The position numbers were made by a program, and so were the translations under genes. From Bacillus sp. SD075 (GTDB lineage: Bacteria; Bacillota; Bacilli; Bacillales; DSM-1321), in NCBI RefSeq assembly GCF_017355165.1, contig NZ_JADILK010000021.1, positions 1-64,000 on the forward strand: a stretch of DNA of 64,000 bases, written 5' to 3'. This document shows positions 27,368 to 35,827 of the stretch, piece after piece. Every line of letters begins with the position of its first letter. The stretch's first letter is position 1. The notes beneath the pieces were generated by a model. That model was given only the letters and a program-made list of their open reading frames with translations, made no database searches and was not told where the DNA came from.

Positions 27368-27564
27368 TTAGCCCGGTAACTTCTTACCATTCCGTAAATC
27401 AACATCAGCAAAATCCTGCCCCCTTTCGATTTTACCTACCAAGAAAATGTAGGACAGTGCTCCTGCGAAGGTTATACAAGCAATAGGGTAAGTGCAGGAG
27501 CAAAATTACCACCCTGGGCCAGGAAGCCAATCGCAATCGGAATAATAATTGATGCAGTACTACC
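27368..27564 (-). pseudogene. MFS transporter, C-terminal remnant
   Basis: On minus two frames join into a plausible transporter end: GSTASIIIPIAIGFLAQGG then FAPALT, and after a frameshift ITFAGALSYIFLVGKIERG, then DFADVDLRNGKKLPG and a stop. This resembles the last two membrane spans and tail of anion:cation or sugar-acid MFS symporters. The family is tentative. Confidence 0.55.
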
Positions 27565-27592
27565 TACATTTCAGTACTAAAGAAATATACAG

Positions 27593-27825
27593 GGGTGAAT
27601 GAGGGAAAACCTACGATAGTACTGAAGGCAGCTAAATCGCCGCGAGTAGCGACCTGTGCTCGCTCGAACATCACAACAAGACCTAGAAGCAAGTCAAAGA
27701 GAACAAGGCAAGGCCGAAGACAAAAGCAAGCAGGTTTATCAGTGATAGCTTTTTTTATCGGTGAATGAGGGCTATCTGGAAGGCAGCTAGATCCTCGCGA
27801 GTAGCAACCTATACTAGCCGACCAG
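27593..27825 (+). repeat. Pair of imperfect direct repeats
   Basis: GGTGAATGAGGG...GGCAGCTAAATCGCCGCGAGTAGC (27593-27660) recurs as GGTGAATGAGGG...GGCAGCTAGATCCTCGCGAGTAGC (27761-27815). The repeats are not related to any gene I recognise. Confidence 0.55.
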
Positions 27826-28040
27826 TAACGTGCAATTTCTAATAGGGTACTAACCTCATCAACGGGCAAAGTCTGCCCAAAATGACGTTGGATTCATTCA
27901 TAAGTTGTTCAGAGTAGCTGCTTAACCCTTTGTTAACAGATATTACCATACTGTGTTTCTTCATTATTTTTGCCTCAGAACCTTCTAAACTCCCAATAAA
28001 CTAGACTATATTAACGAGAATCTAGTTATATTCAAAAAGC

Positions 28041-28086
28041 TTGCATTATACATTATTTTTTTATTATAATACTTGTATACAAGTGT
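28041..28086 (+). promoter_or_regulatory. gnt operon promoter with GntR operator
   Basis: TTGCAT (28041-28046), an 18-base spacer and TATAAT (28065-28070). Overlapping the -10 end and start site is ATACTTGTATACAAGTGT (28069-28086), the palindromic GntR operator known from B. subtilis (ATACTTGTATACAAGTAT) with one change. GntR bound here would block initiation until gluconate releases it. Confidence 0.9.
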
Positions 28087-28113
28087 ACTTGAACTCTATA
28101 AGAAGGTGAATTT

Positions 28114-28845
28114 ATGGCTGAATCAAAGGAATTTCTTTATCCTGTAAAATGGCTTTCAAAAGCTTCAGCTGGTGATCGTGTAACATCCGAGCTTAGAATG
28201 CGTATTATTTCGGGCATGATTGAAAGCGGTACCATCCTTTCTGAAAATAAATTAGCTGCCGATTTTGGTGTTAGCCGTTCGCCAGTTCGTGAAGCATTAA
28301 AAATACTGGCATCAGAAAATATCATCCGATTAGAAAGAATGGGTGCGGTTGTCATTGGTTTAACAGAAAAAAAGTATGCAGAAATATATGAAGTACGGAT
28401 ACTCATCGAGACGTTTGTATTTGAACGCTTAGTTAGGGAGGATACGGATGAATTGGTAATGGAACTTAGTAAAATACTTGAAATGATGAAGGTTTCCATA
28501 AAATACAGAGATGCTGATGAGTTTTCCTATCAGGATGTCATGTTCCACGAAACGATCATTCGGTCCATCAATCATTCCTACATTCTGATGATCTGGGATA
28601 ATTTAAAACCTGTGATGGAAAGTTTGATTCTTCTATCCATGCGTTGTCGTTTTAAAGAAAAGTATGAAGACTTTACACGGATCATTAATAATCATCAGCT
28701 TTATATTGATGCGATCAGAACAAAAGATCGAGACCTCATGATTAAGTCGTTACATGTAAACTTTGATGATGTTCAAGGGGAAGTTGAAGACTTATGGATG
28801 GCCCAACAGATGCTTACAAAAGGAGTCGAACAGGAAAATGACTAA
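28114..28845 (+). CDS. gntR: Gluconate operon repressor GntR
   Basis: 243 residues, the same length as B. subtilis GntR. N-terminal GntR winged helix (NKLAADFGVSRSPVREALKI, about residues 47-68) and C-terminal FCD effector domain with metal or ligand residues in FHETIIRSINHSYIL. It represses the operon by binding the palindrome upstream; gluconate is the inducer in B. subtilis. GAAGGTG lies before the ATG. A cre site sits inside the coding region. Its end overlaps gntK by 8 bases. Confidence 0.95.
   Translation: MAESKEFLYPVKWLSKASAGDRVTSELRMRIISGMIESGTILSENKLAADFGVSRSPVREALKILASENIIRLERMGAVVIGLTEKKYAEIYEVRILIETFVFERLVREDTDELVMELSKILEMMKVSIKYRDADEFSYQDVMFHETIIRSINHSYILMIWDNLKPVMESLILLSMRCRFKEKYEDFTRIINNHQLYIDAIRTKDRDLMIKSLHVNFDDVQGEVEDLWMAQQMLTKGVEQEND
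28221..28234 (+). promoter_or_regulatory. cre site for CcpA inside gntR
   Basis: TGAAAGCGGTACCA matches the cre consensus at 13 of 14 positions. In B. subtilis the gnt cre also lies in the gntR coding sequence, with practically this sequence, and acts as a CcpA roadblock. Confidence 0.85.
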
Positions 28846-30382
28846 CTATATGTTAGGTGTAGACATCGGTACAACAAGTACAAAAGCTGTATTATTTACG
28901 AAAAATGGCGATGTCATTCAACAAGAGAATGTCGGTTATCCCCTTTACACACCGGATATGACAACAGCGGAACAAGATCCTGAGGAGATTTTTCAGGCTG
29001 TCCTGAAAGCCTTTTCAAATATAACGAAACAGCATCCAAATAAAAAGATATCATTTATTTCATTTAGCAGTGCGATGCATAGTGTTATAGCTATGGATGA
29101 AAATGACCAGCCGCTAACACGTTGTATCACTTGGGCAGATAATCGCAGTGAGGCATGGGCCCATAAAATAAAAGATGAATTAGATGGTCAAGAAGTTTAC
29201 AAAAGGACCGGAACACCGATACACCCGATGTCTCCATTGTCCAAAATCACCTGGATTGTGAATGATCACCCAGAGATCGCAACCAATGTTAAAAAGTATA
29301 TCGGGATTAAAGAATATATCTTTAAAAAGTTCTTTGATCAATATGTTGTCGATTATTCTCTTGCTTCTTCCATGGGCATGTTGAATCTCAAAAACTTGGA
29401 TTGGGATGAGGAAGCCTTAAGGATTGCTGGAATCACACGTGATCAATTATCTGAACTCGTACCAACAACAAAGATCTTTAACAACTGTGACCACGATTTA
29501 GCCAAACAAATTGGGATTGATCCACAAACCTCTTTTGTCATTGGGGCAAGTGATGGTGTCCTTTCAAATCTAGGTGTAAACGCTATCCGGAAAGGCGAAA
29601 TCGCCGTCACGATTGGGACAAGCGGTGCGATTCGGACGATTATTGACGAGCCGAAAACAGACGAAAAAGGAAGAATCTTTTGTTATGCCTTAACGGAAAA
29701 GCATTGGGTGATTGGCGGGCCGGTAAACAATGGAGGAATGGTCCTTCGCTGGATACGTGATGAGTTTGCTTCTTCCGAGGTGGAAACAGCTAAAAGACTC
29801 GGAATTGACGCTTATGAAGTCTTAACCAAGATTGCCGAACGTGTAAGACCAGGCGCTGATGGATTGCTATTCCATCCATATCTTGCAGGGGAACGTGCAC
29901 CATTATGGAATCCGGACGTACGGGGTTCATTTTTCGGATTAACACTGTCGCATAAGAAAGAACATATGATTCGAGCGGCTCTAGAAGGTGTCATTTACAA
30001 TTTATACACAGTATTTTTAGCCTTAACTGAATGCATGGACGGTCCGGTGACCCGAATTCAAGCTACGGGAGGCTTTGCAAGGTCGGCTGTTTGGCGGCAA
30101 ATGATGTCCGATATCTTCGAATCGGAAGTCGTGGTTCCAGAAAGCTACGAAAGTTCGTGCCTGGGTGCTTGTATATTAGGATTATATGCCACCGGGGAAA
30201 TTGATTCCTTCGAAGTAGTTTCTGAAATGATAGGCAATACCCACAAGCACACACCGGAAGATGATTCTGTAAAAGAATATAGGCAATTACTGCCGATTTT
30301 TATTAACCTATCAAGGGTATTGGGAAGCGAGTATACACAGATTGCGAATTATCAAAGAAACTTAATAAATGCCACAAAGTAA
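28838..30382 (+). CDS. gntK: Gluconokinase
   Basis: 514 residues of the FGGY carbohydrate kinase family; phosphorylates gluconate to 6-phosphogluconate. Phosphate-binding loop LGVDIGTTSTKAVLF at the N-terminus, substrate region SPLSKITWI, second FGGY half with GTSGAIRT, GGPVNNGG and the C-terminal signature QATGGFARSAVWRQMMSD. The start chosen is the ATG at 28838, giving MTNYMLGVDIG; the frame is open further upstream inside gntR but that part has no family character. The ATG overlaps the end of gntR, so translation is coupled. Confidence 0.95.
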   Translation: MTNYMLGVDIGTTSTKAVLFTKNGDVIQQENVGYPLYTPDMTTAEQDPEEIFQAVLKAFSNITKQHPNKKISFISFSSAMHSVIAMDENDQPLTRCITWADNRSEAWAHKIKDELDGQEVYKRTGTPIHPMSPLSKITWIVNDHPEIATNVKKYIGIKEYIFKKFFDQYVVDYSLASSMGMLNLKNLDWDEEALRIAGITRDQLSELVPTTKIFNNCDHDLAKQIGIDPQTSFVIGASDGVLSNLGVNAIRKGEIAVTIGTSGAIRTIIDEPKTDEKGRIFCYALTEKHWVIGGPVNNGGMVLRWIRDEFASSEVETAKRLGIDAYEVLTKIAERVRPGADGLLFHPYLAGERAPLWNPDVRGSFFGLTLSHKKEHMIRAALEGVIYNLYTVFLALTECMDGPVTRIQATGGFARSAVWRQMMSDIFESEVVVPESYESSCLGACILGLYATGEIDSFEVVSEMIGNTHKHTPEDDSVKEYRQLLPIFINLSRVLGSEYTQIANYQRNLINATK

Positions 30383-30400
30383 AGACAAGGAGGAATTACA

Positions 30401-31747
30401 ATGCCATTAGTTATTGTCGCTTTAGGAATTGTCGCTTTATTAATTTTAATAATGGGCTTAAAATTAAACACCTTTATTTCCTTAATCATTGTATCGTTTG
30501 GAGTGGCTTTAGCACTTGGGATGCCACTTGATGGAATTGTCAAAACCATCGAAGCTGGATTGGGCGGAACACTTGGTCACTTAGCGTTGATCTTTGGCCT
30601 TGGAGCGATGTTGGGTAAGTTAATCGCAGATTCAGGCGGTGCGCAGCGCATTGCGATGACCCTTGTTAAAAAATTCGGCGAAAAGAATATTCAATGGGCA
30701 GTCGTAGCAGCATCATTTATTATCGGTGTCGCGTTATTTTTTGAAGTGGGGTTAGTATTATTGATTCCAATCGTATTTGCCATTTCAAGAGAATTAAAAG
30801 TTTCGATATTATATCTTGGTATTCCAATGGTAGCGGCATTATCCGTAACTCACGGTTTCTTACCGCCGCATCCAGGACCAACCGTTATCGCTGGTGAATA
30901 TGGTGCAGACATTGGTCAGGTTTTACTTTATGGCTTCATTATTGCGGTTCCAACCGTTATTTTGGCTGGCCCAGTATTTACGAAGATAGCTAAGAAACTC
31001 GTACCTGAATCATTTACGAAAACAGGCAGCATTGCCTCTTTAGGAGAACAAAAATCATTTAAACTTGAAGATACACCTGGATTTGGAATCAGTGTATTTA
31101 CCGCTTTACTTCCGGTTATATTAATGTCAATTGCTACGATCATCACTTTGATGCAAAAAACAATGGGCTTTGAAGACAATGGTCTACTAGCAGCAATCCG
31201 TTTTATTGGTGAAGCCGGTACAGCCATGTTGCTTTCCTTATTATTTGCGGTCTATTCCATGGGATTAGCAAGAAAGATTCCAATGAAAGATATTATGGAA
31301 TCTTGTACATCTGCAATCTTGCATATCGGAATGATGCTCTTAATCATAGGGGGCGGCGGAGCCTTCAAGCAAGTATTGATCGACGGCGGTGTAGGTGACT
31401 ATGTAGCTGAATTATTCAAGGGAACATCATTATCGCCAATCTTGCTTGCCTGGATTATCGCGGCAATCTTGCGTATTTCCTTAGGATCTGCAACCGTTGC
31501 AGCCTTAACGACAGCTGGTTTAGTTATTCCGATGTTAGGTCAGACGGACGTTAACCTTGCTCTAGTTGTACTTGCTACAGGAGCGGGTAGTTTAATCGCT
31601 TCACACGTTAACGATGCCGGTTTCTGGATGTTTAAAGAGTATTTTGGTTTAAGCATGAAAGAAACATTTGCAACATGGACCTTGCTTGAGACGATTATTT
31701 CAGTGGCTGGATTAGGATTTATTCTATTACTAAGCTTATTTGTATAG
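30401..31747 (+). CDS. gntP: Gluconate permease (GntP family)
   Basis: 448 residues, equal to B. subtilis GntP, with about 12-13 membrane spans. Family features include GLGAMLGKLIADSGGAQRIA, THGFLPPHPGPT and the end region ASHVNDAGFWMFKEYFGLS. It imports gluconate with protons. AAGGAGG stands before the ATG; it follows gntK by 18 bases. Confidence 0.95.
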   Translation: MPLVIVALGIVALLILIMGLKLNTFISLIIVSFGVALALGMPLDGIVKTIEAGLGGTLGHLALIFGLGAMLGKLIADSGGAQRIAMTLVKKFGEKNIQWAVVAASFIIGVALFFEVGLVLLIPIVFAISRELKVSILYLGIPMVAALSVTHGFLPPHPGPTVIAGEYGADIGQVLLYGFIIAVPTVILAGPVFTKIAKKLVPESFTKTGSIASLGEQKSFKLEDTPGFGISVFTALLPVILMSIATIITLMQKTMGFEDNGLLAAIRFIGEAGTAMLLSLLFAVYSMGLARKIPMKDIMESCTSAILHIGMMLLIIGGGGAFKQVLIDGGVGDYVAELFKGTSLSPILLAWIIAAILRISLGSATVAALTTAGLVIPMLGQTDVNLALVVLATGAGSLIASHVNDAGFWMFKEYFGLSMKETFATWTLLETIISVAGLGFILLLSLFV

Positions 31748-31756
31748 GCTTTTCCC

Positions 31757-31800
31757 GGCAGTAAATCCCCCACTTATGGTAGGGATTTACTGCCTATTAT
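31757..31800 (+). terminator. Perfect 13-bp hairpin between gntP and gntZ
   Basis: GGCAGTAAATCCC (31757-31769) pairs with 31782-31794 over a 12-base loop and is followed by TATTATTCTT, a weak tail. Because gntZ follows 30 bases later it is more likely an attenuator or mRNA-stabilising hairpin than the operon end. Confidence 0.65.
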
Positions 31801-31825
31801 TCTTACATAGAAGGAGCAGAAATAA

Positions 31826-33229
31826 ATGTTGAATACAATCGGTGTCATTGGTTTAGGGGTCATGGGCAGTAATATCGCTTTAAATATGGCTAGTAAAGGG
31901 GAACAAGTGGCTGTCTATAACTACACAAGAGATTTAACGGATCAGCTTGTTGCCACTTTGGACAGTCAGTCGCTTCATCCGTATTATGAAATCCAAGAAT
32001 TTGTTCAGTCACTGGAAACTCCAAGAAAGATTTTTCTAATGGTGACGGCGGGTAAGCCGATCGACTCGGTGATCAATTCATTACTTCCTCATCTTGAACC
32101 AGGCGATATTATCATGGACGGTGGTAACTCCCATTACGAAGATACGGAACGCAGATATGATGAATTGAAATCTAAAGGAATCAGTTACATAGGAATTGGT
32201 ATTTCTGGTGGAGAAGTCGGGGCGTTAAAAGGACCTTCAATCATGCCAGGTGGAGATAAAGACGCCTATGAAAAAGTAGCTGCGATTCTGACAAAAATCG
32301 CAGCGAAAGTAAATGATGACCCTTGCTGTACCTATATCGGCCCAAAAGGAGCAGGTCATTTTGTAAAAATGGTACATAACGGGATTGAGTATGCGGATAT
32401 GCAATTAATCGCAGAATCTTACACGTTTTTAAGAGAGAAGTTGCATTTGGAAGTTAATGAAATTGCTGACATCTTTGAAACATGGAATCAAGGTGAATTG
32501 AAAAGTTATTTAATCGAAATCACCGCCGAAATTTTAAGGAAAAAAGATGAAGTGACGGGCTTACCCTTGATCGATGTGATTCTTGATAAAGCAGGACAAA
32601 AAGGCACAGGTAAATGGACCAGCATGCAAGCTATCAATAATGGAATACCGGCATCGATTATTACTGAGTCTTTGTTTGCGCGTTACATTTCCGCTTTAAA
32701 AGATGAACGGGTCAATGCAGAAAATATTCTGACAGGCCCTGAGAAAGTTCAGCAAAAATTAGATAAAGATGAGTGGATTGATCATATTAGACAAGCTTTA
32801 TATATGGGGAAAATTTGTGCATACGCACAAGGTTTCACTCAATATAAAATGACTTCTGAACTTTACGGCTGGGATTTGCCTTTAAAGGATATCGCGCTGA
32901 TTTTCCGCGGTGGCTGCATCATTCGTGCCGAATTTTTAAACGTCATTAGCGAAGCCTATCAAGAGCAGCCGAATCTGGCTAATTTATTAATCTCACCATA
33001 TTTTGCCGAAAAGGTTACAGGTTATCAGGTAGGATTGCGTAAGGTTGTATGTGAGGGAATAAATTCTGGTATCTCGTTTCCGTGTTTAAGCGCTTCGCTT
33101 ACTTATTACGATAGTTATCGAACAGGCATCTCAAATGCCAACCTTTTGCAGGCACAACGTGATTATTTTGGAGCACATACCTATGAACGACGTGATTTAG
33201 CAGGAGCCTTTCACACAAACTGGCAGTGA
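31826..33229 (+). CDS. gntZ: 6-phosphogluconate dehydrogenase, decarboxylating
   Basis: 467 residues. Converts 6-phosphogluconate to ribulose 5-phosphate and CO2. N-terminal Rossmann fold GVIGLGVMGSNIALNMASKG and VYNYTRD, catalytic and substrate motifs ISGGEVGALKGPSIMPGG, KMVHNGIEYADMQ and KGTGKW, C-terminal ending YERRDLAGAFHTNWQ. The NRS/T-R coenzyme site reads NYTRD, compatible with NADP or NAD use. It is the last gene of gntRKPZ as in B. subtilis. Confidence 0.95.
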   Translation: MLNTIGVIGLGVMGSNIALNMASKGEQVAVYNYTRDLTDQLVATLDSQSLHPYYEIQEFVQSLETPRKIFLMVTAGKPIDSVINSLLPHLEPGDIIMDGGNSHYEDTERRYDELKSKGISYIGIGISGGEVGALKGPSIMPGGDKDAYEKVAAILTKIAAKVNDDPCCTYIGPKGAGHFVKMVHNGIEYADMQLIAESYTFLREKLHLEVNEIADIFETWNQGELKSYLIEITAEILRKKDEVTGLPLIDVILDKAGQKGTGKWTSMQAINNGIPASIITESLFARYISALKDERVNAENILTGPEKVQQKLDKDEWIDHIRQALYMGKICAYAQGFTQYKMTSELYGWDLPLKDIALIFRGGCIIRAEFLNVISEAYQEQPNLANLLISPYFAEKVTGYQVGLRKVVCEGINSGISFPCLSASLTYYDSYRTGISNANLLQAQRDYFGAHTYERRDLAGAFHTNWQ

Positions 33230-33304
33230 TGGAAAGTGACAAAAGAGACAATCATTTCTCAATAGCCGTTTATGAATTTGATACAGATCCTTTACTTCAA
33301 TTAG

Positions 33305-33331
33305 AGAGTTGCTTTGGCAGCTCTTTTTTTT
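33305..33331 (+). terminator. Terminator of the gnt operon
   Basis: AGAGTTGC and GCAGCTCT around a TTTG loop, followed by eight T. Confidence 0.85.
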
Positions 33332-33360
33332 AGGTGAAAGGGGTCTATCTAAATTTAAAA

Positions 33361-33490
33361 ACAAAGTTGATTGGAACGGAAGGTACGAAACCCCTGCGGG
33401 AAAAGCGTGTCCAGCGGAGGGATTCAGGCGCAAAGGCACCGAGAAGGCCGCGGAAAGTGAGTTTCTTGAGAGTAAATCGCCGTTCAAATT
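33361..33490 (+). repeat. Dispersed Bacillaceae intergenic repeat
   Basis: AAAGTTGATTGGAACGGAAGG, CCCCTGCGGGAAAAGCGTGTC, CAGCGGAGGGATTCAGGCGC and CACCGAGAAGGCCGCGGAAAG are the recognisable blocks of a GC-rich repeat often found between Bacillus genes. It is degenerate here. A 69-codon open frame inside it (33309-33518) is not believed to be a gene. Confidence 0.7.
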
Positions 33491-33716
33491 GTACAAACCT
33501 TTAAAAGACTGTAATTAAAGAGGCTGTGAATTTAGTTAAGGCATTTTAATTGGTGTATTTAATGGATCATAATCCCTATATGATCGATAAGGTACCATTT
33601 TAATCCTAATAATGTCCATCCGCCTTCAAAATTTTGGATTTATTGGTTTCTAAACTGTAGAAGGTTTAGGAAATTTCAAGCATTTGTTTCTTGGTGACTT
33701 TTGTATCAGGGTGAGG
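33491..33716. other. Noncoding stretch after the repeat
   Basis: No feature recognised between the repeat and the small basic minus-strand frame. Confidence 0.4.
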
Positions 33717-33854
33717 TTAAATAAAATCAGAAGATTGTTGTACAGATATTGATCGAATGTCTGTGATATTAAATAAAGCTTCCTTAATATTAGTCTTTAC
33801 TTTATTCAAAGTAGTTTTTGTTTTACGTTTGATTTTGTTGGAATGTCTTGTCAT
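33717..33854 (-). CDS. Possible 45-residue basic protein
   Basis: ATG at 33854 with GGGAGTGAT 5-7 bases upstream; the product is Lys-rich (SNKIKRKTKTTLNKVKTNIK) with a more hydrophobic second half. No family recognised. The longer in-frame version from 33992 has no ribosome site. Could be chance. Confidence 0.35.
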   Translation of the reverse strand: MTRHSNKIKRKTKTTLNKVKTNIKEALFNITDIRSISVQQSSDFI

Positions 33855-34738
33855 AAGTATCACTCCCACTCTGATAATAGTTAAAAGATTAATTATGGTA
33901 TTTCCAATCAGCAAACGAAGTAAACACAAATTATAACTAGAGGCCATCTCAGACGGGAAGGGCTTTTTTGTTAAGGTTGTCCTCTTCTTCATAATATCGC
34001 ATTTTGAATCAATCCAGTCGAACCCCTGTGATATATTGATAAATGGTCCTTTTCTTCATGTGAACAAAGATGTCGATAAAGTATATTAATGTAACTGCAA
34101 GTAATTATCTTGACCTGATTTTTATCAAGTAGCAGGAGGTTTAACCCTAGTTATTTCAACCCACTTAAACAATATGATCCTATCGAATATTATTAAGTAG
34201 TAATTATGAGGGAGTATATCGGAGTGAGGAAAAATTAAATTCGATGTGCATGATTTAATACTGCTAAGTATTGAGTTTGGATTGAATATTAGCAAAATAT
34301 TCTTTCATACAACAGATGGGTAACTAAATAAAGTTATAGTAATTTGTCTTTAGCTTTAACAATATTACTCTTCATTTATTGTTTATCGGATTTTTATCAA
34401 CATAAAAACAGTTAATGAAACTAAAGAATATAAGGGGAAGATTAACCTGTTAAAGGAATTCTATGTTTGTTATACTCTTGACTCTGATATTAAGTGGGAG
34501 AAAATCAAAAAAGGATGGAGTAGTAAAAAAGAGGATGTTTTACAAGAAGTCTTAAAAAAGATGGAACACTGTGAGTATTTTATTGTAAAAAGTGATAGTA
34601 AGCATCATATTATCAATACATCTTTAATACGTTATATACGTATTTTTGATGGAAATAAGTAATCTCACTACTGCTTTCTTAGAATATAAGTTATGGTCGT
34701 ATTCTCCTCCTAACAGTCTATCTGGAAGGGGATTTTTT
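33855..34738. other. Mostly noncoding stretch with a start-less open frame
   Basis: AT-rich. From 34360 to 34662 one frame stays open for 100 codons (segments LLKEFYVCYTLDSDIKW, KKEDVLQEVLKKMEHCEYF) with protein-like composition but no ATG, GTG or TTG in its first two thirds. It is perhaps the 3' end of a truncated gene. Nothing else recognised. Confidence 0.35.
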
Positions 34739-34925
34739 ATGGCAAAAAAGGGGCAAGCCTTTTATACATATACGGAAGAATTAAAGAGGGAAGTTGCTCG
34801 TTTGAAGTTGGAGGGAGGCTGGTCATATCCGTCAGCTTCGTGAGCGATTTTGTATCAAAAACGATGCGGAAATGGCGAGATGGGTAAAGGAAAATCAAAA
34901 TAATGGGCCATTAGAAGGCCAGTGG
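34739..34925 (+). pseudogene. IS3-family OrfA transposase remnant
   Basis: From ATG 34739: MAKKGQAFYTYTEELKREVA then RLKLEGGWSY; after a frameshift near 34835 the other frame continues RFCIKNDAEMARWVKENQNN and EGQWG. This is the N-terminal HTH half of an IS3-type OrfA (usual form: SYTEEFKREAVRLK...WSYREISE..GIKNDAQI..WVK). OrfB and inverted repeats were not found. Confidence 0.75.
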
Positions 34926-35096
34926 GGTATATGGAACCGTCAGAATTTCACTACCTAAACCACAGGTTTACCATTTAAAAAAAGCGCAATCCAAAATTTT
35001 CGTGTGCAGAGAAGGTATTTTTGATACGCCTAAAAACAGCTGGGCAAGCTTATGTAGCTATTATGGGTTGATTAACACTTTGAAGGGAGTGTAAAG
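34926..35096. other. Open tail of an unknown truncated gene upstream of the Hsp70-like unit
   Basis: Directly after the IS scrap a frame is open to the TAA at about 35091-35093 (segments LPKPQVYHLKKAQSKIFVC, GIFDTPKNSWASLCSYYG). It has no start of its own. It may be the 3' end of an earlier gene of the same unit that the IS removed. Confidence 0.3.
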
Positions 35097-35789
35097 ATGA
35101 AGAAAGAATTAGATGATGGTTTTATTGAGGCATTATTGGTTTCCCTTCAAGACGAAAGGGTCATTGAAAAGATAAAGGAAATGGCAGTAGAGGGCCCGTC
35201 TAGTCAAATGGGGGAACCTAAGGAGCTGCTGAGAGAAAAAGAAAAAGAAATTGCAAAGCTCCAACAAGAGATTGAGTTGAAAAAAGAGGAAATTAGTGAG
35301 TACCAAATAATGATCCATCATCTAAATGAGAAAATGGAATCCTATTTTAATGAATTGCAAAAGAGAAGAGCAGACTGTCGGGAAGCAGAAGAACTTTACG
35401 AGGCTGTTCAACGATTATCCGAAGCCACCAAAAGTTCCTTAAAAGGAATCTTCAAGGGAAGTTCGGTGCAGGAATTTATTGTCTGTGGTGTGCAATATGA
35501 AAACATTTCTTCTTTGTGGGATTTTATTAAAAACGAGATTATGGAAGGACGAGAGCAGGAAAGAGAGAGTTTGCTCGCCCTTTTTCTGTATTTTTTTCAA
35601 GAGTACAGTAAAACATACGTTACCCCTTTATATAAAATAGAGGAAGTGAAAATGAATGAGGTCTTCAGAGAAGACTTATACATAAGAGCCCTTAATAGCA
35701 AAATATCCGGGAACATTACGGATATCCTGCTGCCGGGATATAAAAGCATGAATGGTAAAACCATTAAAAAATCCGTTGTGAGAATCTAG
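35097..35789 (+). CDS. Coiled-coil protein with GrpE-like C-terminus, partner of Hsp70-like gene
   Basis: 230 residues. An acidic N-terminus is followed by a long coiled coil (about 45-100, with LREKEKEIAKLQQEIELKKE) and a compact C-terminal part ending DILLPGYKSMNGKTIKKSVV. This is reminiscent of the beta-domain end of GrpE, where a GY...K...IRPA.V.V pattern is usual, so a nucleotide-exchange role for the next gene product is a fair guess. GrpE proper is about 190 residues and better conserved, so this is at most a distant relative. GAAGGGAG lies before the ATG. The Hsp70-like gene starts 38 bases after its stop. Confidence 0.7.
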   Translation: MKKELDDGFIEALLVSLQDERVIEKIKEMAVEGPSSQMGEPKELLREKEKEIAKLQQEIELKKEEISEYQIMIHHLNEKMESYFNELQKRRADCREAEELYEAVQRLSEATKSSLKGIFKGSSVQEFIVCGVQYENISSLWDFIKNEIMEGREQERESLLALFLYFFQEYSKTYVTPLYKIEEVKMNEVFREDLYIRALNSKISGNITDILLPGYKSMNGKTIKKSVVRI

Positions 35790-35827
35790 CAGGCGAAATA
35801 GAGAATGATAATAAAGGAGAAATAACA

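Larger units (their letters stand above)
27036..28040. other. Noncoding region with hairpin, transporter scrap and repeats
   Basis: About 1 kb without an intact gene. It contains a 19-bp perfect inverted repeat, an MFS remnant on minus, and two imperfect direct repeats, each listed separately. Confidence 0.6.

Noticed and set aside
33309-33518. 69-codon plus-strand open frame
   Set aside because: Runs through a terminator tail and a dispersed intergenic repeat; translation of repeat DNA.
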